Below are positions 24,907-33,435 of a stretch of DNA of 64,000 nucleotides, piece by piece. The DNA comes from Nevskia sp964451925 (lineage in GTDB: Bacteria; Pseudomonadota; Gammaproteobacteria; Nevskiales; Nevskiaceae): NCBI GenBank assembly GCA_964451925.1, contig CAYVKA010000019.1, forward strand, positions 1 through 64,000, read 5' to 3'. How positions within the stretch are numbered: position 1 is the first letter of the stretch; each line of letters starts with the position of its first letter. The notes under the pieces are model-generated. The model was not told the DNA's origin. It did not search any database and saw only the letters and a list, made by a program, of their open reading frames with translations. Both the position numbers and the translations under genes were made by a program.

Positions 24907-25494
24907 ATGTCCACTGCCGTCCCGCCGGACGCAGCGCTGGTAGCGCGCGTCCTCGCCGGCCAGGACCGTCATGCCTTCGGTGAACTGGTGCGCAGGCACC
25001 AGGGGCCGACGCGCGCCTTGCTGCGCCGGCTGTGCAAGGAAGACCATGCGCTGGCCGACGACCTGGCGCAGGAGGCCTTCCTGCAGGCATTCCGCAAGCT
25101 GGCGCAGTTCCGTGCCGACGCGGCCTTCGGCACCTGGCTGTACCGCATCGCCTACAACGTGTTCCTGATGCACGTGAGGGCGCGCAAGGAGGAGGTGTCG
25201 CTGGATGAGGCGGTGCCGCCCGAAGACGAGGAGGCCAGCGCCAAGGCTGCGCCGGAGCAGGGGCGCGGCGTGGAAGCGGACAGCGTGCGGGAACTCGATG
25301 TGCGGCGGGCGCTGTCCAAGTTGTCGGATGAGGAACGTGCCGCCATTGTGCAGTGCTACTATCTGGATCGCAGCCATGAAGAGGCTGCCTACGTGCTGGG
25401 TTGCCCGGTGGGCACGGTAAAGTCGTACATTTTCCGGGCGAAGAAGAAGCTGCAGGTTTTATTGCCGGCCTGGGAGCCGAGGAGCGCCTCATGA
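24907..25494 (+). CDS. ECF-type RNA polymerase sigma factor
   Basis: The 195-residue protein has sigma region 2 (AFGELVRRHQ, then DHALADDLAQEAFLQAFRKL and FGTWLYRIAYNVF). A short acidic linker follows, then sigma region 4 (LSDEERAAIVQCYYLDRSHEE and AAYVLGCPVGTVKSYIFRAK). Regions 1 and 3 are absent, so it belongs to the extracytoplasmic-function class, in the broad RpoE-like group. Its stop overlaps the start of a small membrane protein gene (ATGA), the usual position for a cognate anti-sigma factor. The signal it responds to is not visible. Confidence 0.93.
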   Translation: MSTAVPPDAALVARVLAGQDRHAFGELVRRHQGPTRALLRRLCKEDHALADDLAQEAFLQAFRKLAQFRADAAFGTWLYRIAYNVFLMHVRARKEEVSLDEAVPPEDEEASAKAAPEQGRGVEADSVRELDVRRALSKLSDEERAAIVQCYYLDRSHEEAAYVLGCPVGTVKSYIFRAKKKLQVLLPAWEPRSAS

Positions 25495-25868
25495 ATACCG
25501 AAGCCCGCCCAGGAATGCCCTATACCGGTCTGGACGACGCCGGTCTGGACGACGCACGCCTGGAGCGGTTGCTGCGCCAGGATGCCGCTCGCGATCCCTA
25601 CATCGAGGACGGCGGCTTTACCGCGCGGGTCATGGCCGGCCTGCCGGCGCCGCGGCGGCAGCGCAGCTACAGCTGGCTGGGCCCGACCCTGGGGGGGCTG
25701 GCGGTGGTGGTGCTGGCCGGGTTCTCGCCGGTGACGGCCGAGCTGCTGGCGCCGTTCAAGGCCGTGCTGCACGGCCAGCTGATGCCACTGCAGAGCCTGC
25801 TGGTGTTCGTGCCCCTGATCGCGCTGACCTACGGCGCCGCCTGGTTCGCCACCACCGATCCGGATTGA
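25491..25868 (+). CDS. Small membrane protein, putative anti-sigma factor
   Basis: This 125-residue protein is not recognised by sequence. It has a cytoplasmic-looking N-terminal part (about residues 1-58, with the near-repeat GLDDAGLDDARLERLL), then two hydrophobic helices (WLGPTLGGLAVVVLAGF and LQSLLVFVPLIALTYGAAWF) and a short acidic end. Translational coupling to the ECF sigma gene and the topology make it a candidate anti-sigma factor, but no zinc-type ASD motif (HxxxCxxC) is seen. The alternative is an accessory membrane protein. The assignment rests mostly on position. Confidence 0.65.
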   Translation: MNTEARPGMPYTGLDDAGLDDARLERLLRQDAARDPYIEDGGFTARVMAGLPAPRRQRSYSWLGPTLGGLAVVVLAGFSPVTAELLAPFKAVLHGQLMPLQSLLVFVPLIALTYGAAWFATTDPD

Positions 25869-25902
25869 GGCGCGCGGCCGCCGCGGCTGCGCCCGGGCAG
25901 AT

Positions 25903-25930
25903 TGTTAACTGCACATACGTACAGTAAACT
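25903..25930 (+). promoter_or_regulatory. SOS-box-like operator inside a promoter, upstream of parE
   Basis: CTGCACATACGTACAG (25909-25924) matches the LexA pattern CTGT-N8-ACAG with one base changed in the left half. The wider dyad runs from TTAACTG to CAGTAAA. The 16 bases lie exactly between TTGTTA (25903-25908), a -35-like hexamer, and TAAACT (25925-25930), a -10-like hexamer. A repressor bound there would block RNA polymerase. The next gene is parE, 188 bases downstream. LexA is the obvious candidate, but its specificity varies in this group, so another repressor is possible. Confidence 0.5.
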
Positions 25931-26118
25931 GCGGCGGGAGTGCGCGCCGCTGCGATCGCTTGCCCGCGCCAACCGCGGCATTTTCCACCCGGGCCGCGCG
26001 ATTCCCGGGCCGCCCGGCGCACGGCACCCAGGCATGGCGCGGTTCGCTTGCACCCCTCGGGCGCATTCGCTAAGTTCGCGCGTCTTTTGCAACAGACCGA
26101 GCGGGAAACACCAGGCCG

Positions 26119-28005
26119 ATGGCAGCCAGCAATTACTCAGCGGAACAGATCGAGGTCCTCAGCGGGCTGGACCCGGTGCGCAAGCGCCCGGGCATGTATA
26201 CCGACACCACCCGCCCCAATCATCTGGCCCAGGAAGTCATCGACAACAGCGTTGACGAGGCCCAGAACGGCCACGCCACGCGCATCGACGTGACGCTGTT
26301 CGCCGACGGCTCCTGCCAGGTGGCCGATGACGGGCGCGGCATGCCGGTGGACATCCACCCCGAGCACAAGGTGTCGGGTGTGGAACTGATCCTGACCAAG
26401 CTGCACTCCGGCGCCAAGTTTTCCAACAAGGCCTACGGTTTCTCCGGCGGTCTGCACGGCGTCGGCGTTTCGGTGGTCAATGCACTGTCGAAGAAACTGG
26501 ACGTGCATGTGTTCCGCGGCGGCGCCGAATACGCCATGGAGTTCGCCGGCGGCGAGAAGGTTTCCAAGCTGAAGGAGATCGGCAGCGCCGCGAAGTCCCG
26601 CAGCGGCACCACGGTGCGCTTCTGGCCGGATGACAAGTATTTCGACTCGCCCAGGATTTCCGTCCCCAGGCTCAAGCAGGTGCTGCGCGCCAAGGCGGTG
26701 CTGTGTCCGAACCTGCGCGTCAGCCTGGATGACCAGGTCAACGGCGAGCAGGTGGTGTGGCAATACGAGAACGGGCTGGTCGATTACCTCAAGGACGCGC
26801 TCAATGGCGCCGAGACGGTGCCGGCCGAGCCCTTCGTCGGCAAGCTGAAAGGCCAGCGCGAGGAAGCCGAGTGGGCGCTGCTGTGGCTGGCCGAGGGCAG
26901 CGAGGGGGTTGCCGAGTCCTACGTCAACCTGATCCCCACCATCCAGGGCGGCACCCACGTCAACGGCCTGCGCACCGGCCTGACCGAGGCGATCCGCGAG
27001 TTCTGCGAGTTCCGCAACCTGTTGCCGCGCGGTCTCAAGCTCACCCCGGAGGATGTGTGGCTGGGCTGCTGCTATGTGCTGTCGGTGAAGATGCACGACC
27101 CGCAGTTCGCCGGCCAGACCAAGGAGCGGCTGTCCTCGCGCGAGACTGCCACGTTCGTGCAGGGCGTGGTGCATGACAGTTTCGGGCTGTGGCTGAACCA
27201 GCATCCGGAGACGGGTGAGCAGATTGCCGCCCTGGTGATTTCCAACGCCAATGCGCGCCTGAAGCAGGCCAAGCAGGTGGTGCGCAAGAAGATCACCAGC
27301 GGCCCGGCGCTGCCCGGCAAGCTGGCCGACTGCGTTTCCAGCGATCCGGCCCTGACCGAGATCTTTTTGGTGGAAGGCGACTCCGCCGGCGGCTCGGCCA
27401 AGCAGGCGCGCGACCGCGATACCCAGGCGGTGATGCCGCTGCGCGGCAAGATCCTGAATACCTGGGAGGCCGAATCCGGCGAGGCGCTGCGCTCCGACGA
27501 AATCCACAACATTTCCGTGGCCATCGGTGTCGACCTGGGCAGCAGCGACCTGTCGGGCCTGCGCTACGGCAAGATCTGCATGCTGGCCGACGCCGACTCC
27601 GACGGCCTGCACATCGCCACCCTGTTCTGCGCCCTGTTCCTCAAGCATTTCCGGCCGCTGATCGAGGCGGGGCACGTGTATATCGCCATGCCGCCGCTGT
27701 TCCGCGTCGACGCCGGCAAGCAGGTGTTCTATGCCCTGGACCAGGCGGAACTCGACGGCATCAAGGATCGCCTCAGCGCCGAGGGCAGCCGCGCCAAGAT
27801 CAGCGTGACCCGCTTCAAGGGCCTGGGCGAGATGAACCCGATGCAGTTGCGCGAAACCACCATGGCGCGCGACACGCGCAAGCTGGTGCAGCTGACGCTG
27901 GACGGTGATCCGGCCGATGTGATCATGGACATGATGCTGGCGAAGAAGCGCGCCGGCGACCGCAAGGCCTGGTTGGAAGAAAACGGCGACAAAGCCGAGG
28001 TTTGA
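26119..28005 (+). CDS. parE: DNA topoisomerase IV subunit B
   Basis: ParE is the ATPase subunit of topoisomerase IV, which unlinks daughter chromosomes and relaxes supercoils. The 628-residue protein has the GHKL ATP site (EVIDNSVDEAQNGHA; DDGRGMPVDIHPEH; GLHGVGVSVVNALS), the transducer domain, and the TOPRIM metal site (LVEGDSAGGSAKQARDR; LADADSDGLHI). Length agrees with E. coli ParE (630) and is shorter than GyrB. parC follows after 33 bases on the same strand. A promoter-like element with an SOS-type dyad lies upstream at 25903-25930. The 250 bases before the gene hold no other credible coding sequence. Confidence 0.96.
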   Translation: MAASNYSAEQIEVLSGLDPVRKRPGMYTDTTRPNHLAQEVIDNSVDEAQNGHATRIDVTLFADGSCQVADDGRGMPVDIHPEHKVSGVELILTKLHSGAKFSNKAYGFSGGLHGVGVSVVNALSKKLDVHVFRGGAEYAMEFAGGEKVSKLKEIGSAAKSRSGTTVRFWPDDKYFDSPRISVPRLKQVLRAKAVLCPNLRVSLDDQVNGEQVVWQYENGLVDYLKDALNGAETVPAEPFVGKLKGQREEAEWALLWLAEGSEGVAESYVNLIPTIQGGTHVNGLRTGLTEAIREFCEFRNLLPRGLKLTPEDVWLGCCYVLSVKMHDPQFAGQTKERLSSRETATFVQGVVHDSFGLWLNQHPETGEQIAALVISNANARLKQAKQVVRKKITSGPALPGKLADCVSSDPALTEIFLVEGDSAGGSAKQARDRDTQAVMPLRGKILNTWEAESGEALRSDEIHNISVAIGVDLGSSDLSGLRYGKICMLADADSDGLHIATLFCALFLKHFRPLIEAGHVYIAMPPLFRVDAGKQVFYALDQAELDGIKDRLSAEGSRAKISVTRFKGLGEMNPMQLRETTMARDTRKLVQLTLDGDPADVIMDMMLAKKRAGDRKAWLEENGDKAEV

Positions 28006-28038
28006 TCGAGCCTGCCTGGCCCGCCCCGAGATTCCCGA

Positions 28039-30294
28039 ATGAGCAACGAAATTACCGAAACCGAACGCCTGCCGCTGCGCGTCTTCGCCGAAAAGGCCTA
28101 CCTCGACTACTCGATGTACGTGGTGCTGGATCGCGCCCTGCCGCACGTCGGCGACGGTCTCAAGCCGGTGCAGCGCCGCATCGTTTACGCCATGTCCGAA
28201 CTGGGCATCCTGGCCACCGCCAAGCACCGCAAGTCGGCCCTGACCGTCGGCGATGTGATCGGTAAGTTCCATCCGCACGGCGATACCGCCTGTTACGAGG
28301 CGATGGTGACGATGGCGCAGCCGTTCGCCTATCGCTACCCGCTGGTGGACGGGCAGGGCAACTGGGGCTCTCCCGACGATCCCAAGTCGTTCGCCGCCTA
28401 CCGCTACACCGAATCGCGGCTGACCCCTTACGCGCAGGCCCTGCTGTCGGAAATCGGCCAGGGAACGGTGGACTGGGTGCCGACTTTCGACGGCAGCCGC
28501 GAGGAGCCGCGGCTGCTGCCGGCGCGCACGCCCAATGTGCTGGTCAACGGCACCACCGGCATCGCCGTGGGCATGGCCACCGACATTCCGCCGCACAACC
28601 TGCGCGAACTGGCGTCGGCCTGCCTGCACCTGCTGAAGCACCCCAAGGCCACGGTCGAAGAGCTGATGGAGCAGGTGCCGGGACCGGACTATCCCACCGG
28701 CAGCGAGATCGTCAGCGACCCCGCCGAGCTGCGCAAGATCTACGAAACCGGTTACGGCCAGGTACGCGCCCGCGCGCGCTGGGAGCGTGACGAGGACGGC
28801 AACATCGTCGTCACCCACGTGCCGCATCAGGTGTCGCCGACCGACCTGCAGAAGGCCATCGCCGAGCAGATCACGTCGAAGAAGCTGCCGCTGCTGACCG
28901 ACATCCGCGACGAGTCCGATCACGAGAACCCGACGCGCATCGTGCTGATCGTGCGCTCCAACCGCGTCGACGCCGACGCGCTGATGGCGCACCTGTTCGC
29001 CACCACCGACCTGGAAAAGAGCCACCGCGTCAATCTCAACATGATCGGCCTGGACGGCCGGCCGCGGGTCAAGAACCTGCGCGAGATCCTGAGCGAGTGG
29101 CTGACCTTCCGCACCGCCACCGTGCGCCGCCGCGTCGAGCACCGGCTGGCCAAGGTCAACGAGCGGCTGCACATCCTCGACGCCCTGCTGGTCGCCTTCC
29201 TCAATATCGACGAGGTGATCCGCATCATCCGCTTCGAGGAAGACCCGAAAGCCGAGCTGATGCGGCGCTTCGGGCTGACCGAGATCCAGGCCGACGCGAT
29301 TCTCGACCTGCGTCTGCGCCATCTGCAGAAGCTGGAGGAAATGAAGATCCGCGGCGAGCAGGCCGAACTGGCCGCGGAGCGCAAGGCGCTGGAGGAGTTG
29401 CTCGCCTCCGAGCCCAAGCTGAAGAAGCTGGTGGGACAGGAACTGGCCGAGGACGCCAAGAAATACGGCGACGCGCGGCGCTGCCCGATCGTGGCGCGGC
29501 CGGTGGCGCAGGCCCTGGTGGCTTCCGAGATCCTGCCGTCGGAGCCGATCACGGTGGTGCTGTCCAAGGCTGGCTGGATCCGTTCGGCCAAGGGCCACGG
29601 CATCGACGCCGCCGGTCTCAGCTACAAGGCCGGCGACGAGTTCCTGTGCGCGGCGGAGGGGCGCAGCAGCCAGCTGCTGATCCTGCTCGACAGCCGTGGC
29701 CGCGCCTATTCACTGAATCCGCGCGAACTGCCTTCGGCCCGCTCGCAGGGCGAGCCGGTGACCACCAAGCTGGACCTGCAGGACGGCGGTACGGTGATCG
29801 GCATGATGCTGGGCGAGGCCGGCGACAGGTACGTGCTGGGCGGCGGCGACGGTTACGGCTTTATCGCCAAGCTGGACGACCTGCAGGCGCGCAACCGCGC
29901 CGGCAAGGCGGCGATCAATCTGGAATTGCCGCCGTTCCCGCCGCTGCCGATGCGCGACGCGGCCGGCGACCGCCTGGCGCTGGCGACCGCCGAAGGGCGC
30001 CTGCTGGTGTTCGCGGTGAGCGAGCTGCCGGAGATGGCCAAGGGCAAGGGCAACAAGCTGATCGCGCTGAAGGGCGAGGACCGCATCGTCGCCGCGACGG
30101 TGCTGCCGGCTGGCGCGCCGCTGGAGGTGCTGAGCGGCAAGCGCAGCCTGACGCTGAAGCGCGGCGATCTCGAGCACTACGTCGGCAGCCGCGCCAGCCG
30201 CGGCAACCACCTGCCGCGTGGCTTCACCCGGGTCGACGGGCTGCAGCCGCTGCGCGATAAGGCGGCCGACTCCAAGCCGGAAGGCGGGGCTTGA
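28039..30294 (+). CDS. parC: DNA topoisomerase IV subunit A
   Basis: ParC carries the DNA-cleaving tyrosine of topoisomerase IV. The 751-residue protein shows the quinolone-resistance region KFHPHGDTACYEAMVTMAQ, the active-site tyrosine in AAYRYTESRLT, the coiled-coil and a reduced C-terminal beta-pinwheel. It lacks a GyrA-box of the QRRGGKG type, so it is ParC rather than GyrA. At the position equal to E. coli Ser80 it has Thr (HGDTACYE), a natural variant, while Glu84 is kept. The gene is 33 bases downstream of parE and ends immediately at the -35 of the htpX promoter. Confidence 0.96.
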   Translation: MSNEITETERLPLRVFAEKAYLDYSMYVVLDRALPHVGDGLKPVQRRIVYAMSELGILATAKHRKSALTVGDVIGKFHPHGDTACYEAMVTMAQPFAYRYPLVDGQGNWGSPDDPKSFAAYRYTESRLTPYAQALLSEIGQGTVDWVPTFDGSREEPRLLPARTPNVLVNGTTGIAVGMATDIPPHNLRELASACLHLLKHPKATVEELMEQVPGPDYPTGSEIVSDPAELRKIYETGYGQVRARARWERDEDGNIVVTHVPHQVSPTDLQKAIAEQITSKKLPLLTDIRDESDHENPTRIVLIVRSNRVDADALMAHLFATTDLEKSHRVNLNMIGLDGRPRVKNLREILSEWLTFRTATVRRRVEHRLAKVNERLHILDALLVAFLNIDEVIRIIRFEEDPKAELMRRFGLTEIQADAILDLRLRHLQKLEEMKIRGEQAELAAERKALEELLASEPKLKKLVGQELAEDAKKYGDARRCPIVARPVAQALVASEILPSEPITVVLSKAGWIRSAKGHGIDAAGLSYKAGDEFLCAAEGRSSQLLILLDSRGRAYSLNPRELPSARSQGEPVTTKLDLQDGGTVIGMMLGEAGDRYVLGGGDGYGFIAKLDDLQARNRAGKAAINLELPPFPPLPMRDAAGDRLALATAEGRLLVFAVSELPEMAKGKGNKLIALKGEDRIVAATVLPAGAPLEVLSGKRSLTLKRGDLEHYVGSRASRGNHLPRGFTRVDGLQPLRDKAADSKPEGGA

Positions 30295-30318
30295 GTCCGG
30301 CGTTGTCCCCCCTACAAT
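30291..30318 (+). promoter_or_regulatory. Candidate promoter of htpX
   Basis: TTGAGT (30291-30296) and TACAAT (30313-30318) are spaced by 16 bases and lie 38 bases before the htpX ATG. The -35 overlaps the parC stop codon. The elements resemble sigma-70 consensus; no CCCCATNT-like sigma-32 element was recognised although htpX is often heat-induced. Confidence 0.45.
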
Positions 30319-30355
30319 GGAATAGACCCAATCCGTTTTCGGCCGAATCCCGTTT

Positions 30356-31231
30356 ATGAAACGCATCTTGTTGTTCCTGCTGACGAATATTGCTGTGATG
30401 CTGGTGCTCGGCGTGGTCTGCAGCGTGCTCGGCGTGGACCGCTTCCTGACTCGCCAGGGCCTCAATCTGCCGATGCTGCTGGCGTTCTCCGCGGTGCTGG
30501 GCATGGGCGGTTCGTTCATCTCCCTGCTGATGTCGAAGTGGATGGCCAAGATGAGCACCGGTGCGCAGGTGCTGACCGAGCCGCGCAGCGCCCAGGAGGC
30601 CTGGCTGCTGGCCACGGTGGAGCGCGAAGCGCGCGCCGCCGGCATCGGCACGCCGGAAGTTGCGGTGTACGAGGCGCCGGAGCCGAACGCCTTCGCCACC
30701 GGTGCCAGCAAGAACAGCGCGCTGGTGGCGGTCAGCACCGGCCTGCTGCAGTCGATGACGCAGGAGGAGATCGAGGCGGTGCTGGGGCACGAGATCAGCC
30801 ACGTCGCCAATGGCGACATGGTCACGCTGACGCTGATCCAGGGCGTGGTCAACACCTTCGTCATCTTCCTGTCGCGCGTGATCGGTTATTTCGTCGACAG
30901 CGCGCTGCGCCGTGACGACGACCGCGGCGGGGTGGGTATCGGCTACTTCGTCACTTCGATGGTGATGCAGGTGCTGCTCGGCTTCCTGGCGACGATGATC
31001 GTCTGCGCCTTCTCGCGCTGGCGCGAGTTTCATGCCGATGCCGGCGGCGCCCACCTGGCCGGCAAGCGCAAGATGATCGCCGCGCTGCAGCGGCTGAAAT
31101 CGCTGCACGAGCCGTCGACGCTGCCGCAGAACATGGCGGCGTTCGGCATCGCTGGCGGCGTGCAGCAGTTGTTTGCGACGCATCCGCCGCTGGATGAACG
31201 CATCGCGCGCCTGCAGGCCGGCGGCAACTGA
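30356..31231 (+). CDS. htpX: Membrane zinc metalloprotease HtpX
   Basis: HtpX is an inner-membrane M48 protease that degrades misfolded membrane proteins together with FtsH. The 291-residue protein has two N-terminal membrane helices (ILLFLLTNIAVMLVLGVV; a second at about residues 36-60) and the zinc motif GHEISH, with the third ligand in REFHADAGGA. Two further hydrophobic segments lie between them. Length and layout fit the family. It follows parC with its own promoter-like sequence and is convergent with fimX; a bidirectional hairpin separates the two. Confidence 0.96.
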   Translation: MKRILLFLLTNIAVMLVLGVVCSVLGVDRFLTRQGLNLPMLLAFSAVLGMGGSFISLLMSKWMAKMSTGAQVLTEPRSAQEAWLLATVEREARAAGIGTPEVAVYEAPEPNAFATGASKNSALVAVSTGLLQSMTQEEIEAVLGHEISHVANGDMVTLTLIQGVVNTFVIFLSRVIGYFVDSALRRDDDRGGVGIGYFVTSMVMQVLLGFLATMIVCAFSRWREFHADAGGAHLAGKRKMIAALQRLKSLHEPSTLPQNMAAFGIAGGVQQLFATHPPLDERIARLQAGGN

Positions 31232-31246
31232 CGGTCCCCATCCATG

Positions 31247-31271
31247 AAAAAGGGCGGCTGCGGCCGCCCTT
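31247..31271 (-). terminator. Rho-independent terminator of fimX
   Basis: AAGGGCGGC and GCCGCCCTT form a 9-bp stem with a TGCG loop (31250-31271). Read on the minus strand the stem is followed by TTTTT, the classic terminator form for the fimX transcript ending at 31349. On the plus strand the tail is TGTTGGTTT, so it may also stop htpX transcription but less strongly. Confidence 0.8.
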
Positions 31272-31348
31272 GTTGGTTTGATCGGAGTTCCCCGCCGTCC
31301 CCGACACCGGGTGGAATGCCGTTGAGGCATCCGCCAAAGCGTGATTCC

Positions 31349-33424
31349 TTACCCGCGCCCGCCTGCGATGTCGCTGGCCAGCAGCACCACCTCGGGTTCC
31401 TGCACATGGTAACCCTGGATGAAGTTCACCCCCATCTGCCACAGGCGTGCCATGACATGGGCGTCCTCGACGTGGGAGACGATGGTCTTCAGGTTGTGCT
31501 GCTTGGCCGCTTCGACCAGGTCGGCGAGACGCTTCTGCGTATCCTTCTCGGTGAATTTCTGGGTGAAGGACGGGTGGAATTTGATGAAGTTGGCCGGAAT
31601 GTGGTCCATCAGCTGGGCCGAGTTGGCGCCGATGCCAAAGTGCTCGACCGCCAGGCCCGCGCCCATTTCACGCAGCGCCTGGGTCAGCGCCTTGGCTTTG
31701 CGCACGTGATTCTGGATCACCACTTCCTGGATCTCGAAGACGATCTCGTCGCTGCGCAGCGGTTGCTCCTGCACCTGGTTCTTGAGCCAGCTGATGAAGC
31801 CTTCGTTGTCCTTGAGGGTGTCCTCGGACAGTTTGACGAACAGCACGGACGCTTCCTTGGAGGCGGCGCGCTTGGCGATGACGCCCAGGGCCCGCGTCAC
31901 CACCCAGCGGTCGATGGTGCGCATCAGGTTGAATTTCTGGGCGGCCGGCAGGAACTCGGCCGCATGCAGCTCCTTGCCTGACTCGTCCAGCATGCGCACC
32001 AGCACGTCGAAGTGGCTGCGTGATTCGCCTTCCAGGCTGGCGATGGACTGGTAGGCCAGTTTCAGCCGGTTGTCCTCGATCGCCTTCTTCACCTGGGCTG
32101 CGCGGCGTGCTTCCTCGCGCTCGACCTGGTTGGCCTTGGCGGTGGCGCCCAGGGCCACGATCTGGTTGCCGCCACGGGCCGAGATCTTGCGGGCCTCGTC
32201 GGCGATCTGGCGCATGACCTGTTCCGGGGCCTCCTGGCCGCCGAGCGGGAACACGGTGATGGTCAGGCTGATGTGCGCCTCGTGGTGCTGCGCGGCGAAA
32301 ATGTGGCCGGAAACCTCCTTGCGCAGGAATTCGGCGAACTGCTCGGCCTCGTTGTAATTGGGGCGCTGCACCAGCAGGGCCAGTTCGTCGGTGGAGAAGA
32401 CGAAGGACTGGTCCTGCGGACCGAGGCGGTTGTGCACCATTTCCGCCAGCAGCGCGGTGACTTCCTGGGCGTCGGCATGGCCGATGCGCTGTTCCAGCGT
32501 GTCGAAGGCGTCAATGCGCAACAGCATCACGGTGCGCACCGCCTTGTTGTCCGCTGGCGCCTCCGCAAGCGCCCGGCTCAGCACGCTGCGGCCGTGGAAC
32601 ACGGCATGGGCGGAAGCCGGGCGGCCCTTGCCGCCTTCTGCGCGGATCAGCAGCTCGATCACGCTTTCGCCGTCCTGGGTGCCGAGGATCAGCTGTGCCT
32701 TGACATGCACCTGGCCCTTGCGGCCGACCAGGACCAGCTCCAGCGGCTCGCCGTTGTGCTTGCCCTTCTGCACCGCGCGCAGGCGTTCCTTGATCTTGCT
32801 CTGCTGGTCCGGTGCCACCAGGTCGATCAGCGGCTGGCCGGCGAGCTCGGCCGGGTCGTCATAGCCCAGCAGATGGGTGAAGGCGAGGTTGGCGTTGGCC
32901 AGGATGCCTTCCTGCACGTGCGCCACGGCGTCGGCGGTGCCTTCGGTCAGCTGCTGGTGGCGCGATTCGAAATCGGCCAGCCGCTGCTGCGTCAGGCGCA
33001 GGTTGCGCAGGTGGTGATGCTTGACGAATTCGCGCACCACCACCAGTTCCAGATGGCGCAGGTGGCGCAGGTCATCGTAGGAGACGAAATCCTGGGCGCC
33101 GGCGGCCAGCGCGGCGACGGCGTCCTCGACCGAGTGGTTGTTGCTGATCACCACCACCGGCAGGTCGGGGCGCAGCTGGTTGATCAGGTCGATGACTTTT
33201 GCCGGCGGGGCCTGGCGGGCGTTTTCGTCGCTCAGAACCAGATCCGGCGGGTTGCGTTGCAGCACGTCCTGCAGGTCTTCCAGGTCGGTGATCCAGGCCA
33301 CCCGCAGCGGGTGGCCGGCGTTGCGCAGGTGGCTTTCGATGCGCTTGGCCACCTCTTCGGCCGCGGTTACGACCAGCAGCACTCCAGAGGCCTCACTCAG
33401 CAGGGCGGACGGCAATTGGGTCAT
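31349..33424 (-). CDS. fimX: FimX-like REC-PAS-GGDEF-EAL protein (degenerate c-di-GMP effector)
   Basis: The 691-residue protein has the order and length of FimX, a polar regulator of type IV pili that binds c-di-GMP without turning it over. An N-terminal receiver-like domain keeps the Asp region (LVLSDENA) but has no Lys at the DFVSYDD position. A PAS domain and a degenerate GGDEF follow (FVFSTDELALLV where GGDEF is expected), then an EAL domain in which the catalytic motif reads FDVLVR instead of EALxR. It should therefore be an effector. The ATG at 33424 is preferred; another at 33442 overlaps the epmB stop. It lies directly downstream of epmB and ends in a good terminator. No pil genes are nearby. 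Confidence 0.87.
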   Translation of the reverse strand: MTQLPSALLSEASGVLLVVTAAEEVAKRIESHLRNAGHPLRVAWITDLEDLQDVLQRNPPDLVLSDENARQAPPAKVIDLINQLRPDLPVVVISNNHSVEDAVAALAAGAQDFVSYDDLRHLRHLELVVVREFVKHHHLRNLRLTQQRLADFESRHQQLTEGTADAVAHVQEGILANANLAFTHLLGYDDPAELAGQPLIDLVAPDQQSKIKERLRAVQKGKHNGEPLELVLVGRKGQVHVKAQLILGTQDGESVIELLIRAEGGKGRPASAHAVFHGRSVLSRALAEAPADNKAVRTVMLLRIDAFDTLEQRIGHADAQEVTALLAEMVHNRLGPQDQSFVFSTDELALLVQRPNYNEAEQFAEFLRKEVSGHIFAAQHHEAHISLTITVFPLGGQEAPEQVMRQIADEARKISARGGNQIVALGATAKANQVEREEARRAAQVKKAIEDNRLKLAYQSIASLEGESRSHFDVLVRMLDESGKELHAAEFLPAAQKFNLMRTIDRWVVTRALGVIAKRAASKEASVLFVKLSEDTLKDNEGFISWLKNQVQEQPLRSDEIVFEIQEVVIQNHVRKAKALTQALREMGAGLAVEHFGIGANSAQLMDHIPANFIKFHPSFTQKFTEKDTQKRLADLVEAAKQHNLKTIVSHVEDAHVMARLWQMGVNFIQGYHVQEPEVVLLASDIAGGRG

Positions 33425-33435
33425 CGGTTTGCTCG

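Noticed and set aside
26137..29598. Very long minus-strand open frame of 1153 codons opposite parE and parC
   Set aside because: It is a high-GC shadow frame: composition is dominated by His, Gln, Val, Asp and Arg from complementary codons, it has no family motif, and parE/parC are unmistakable on the other strand.
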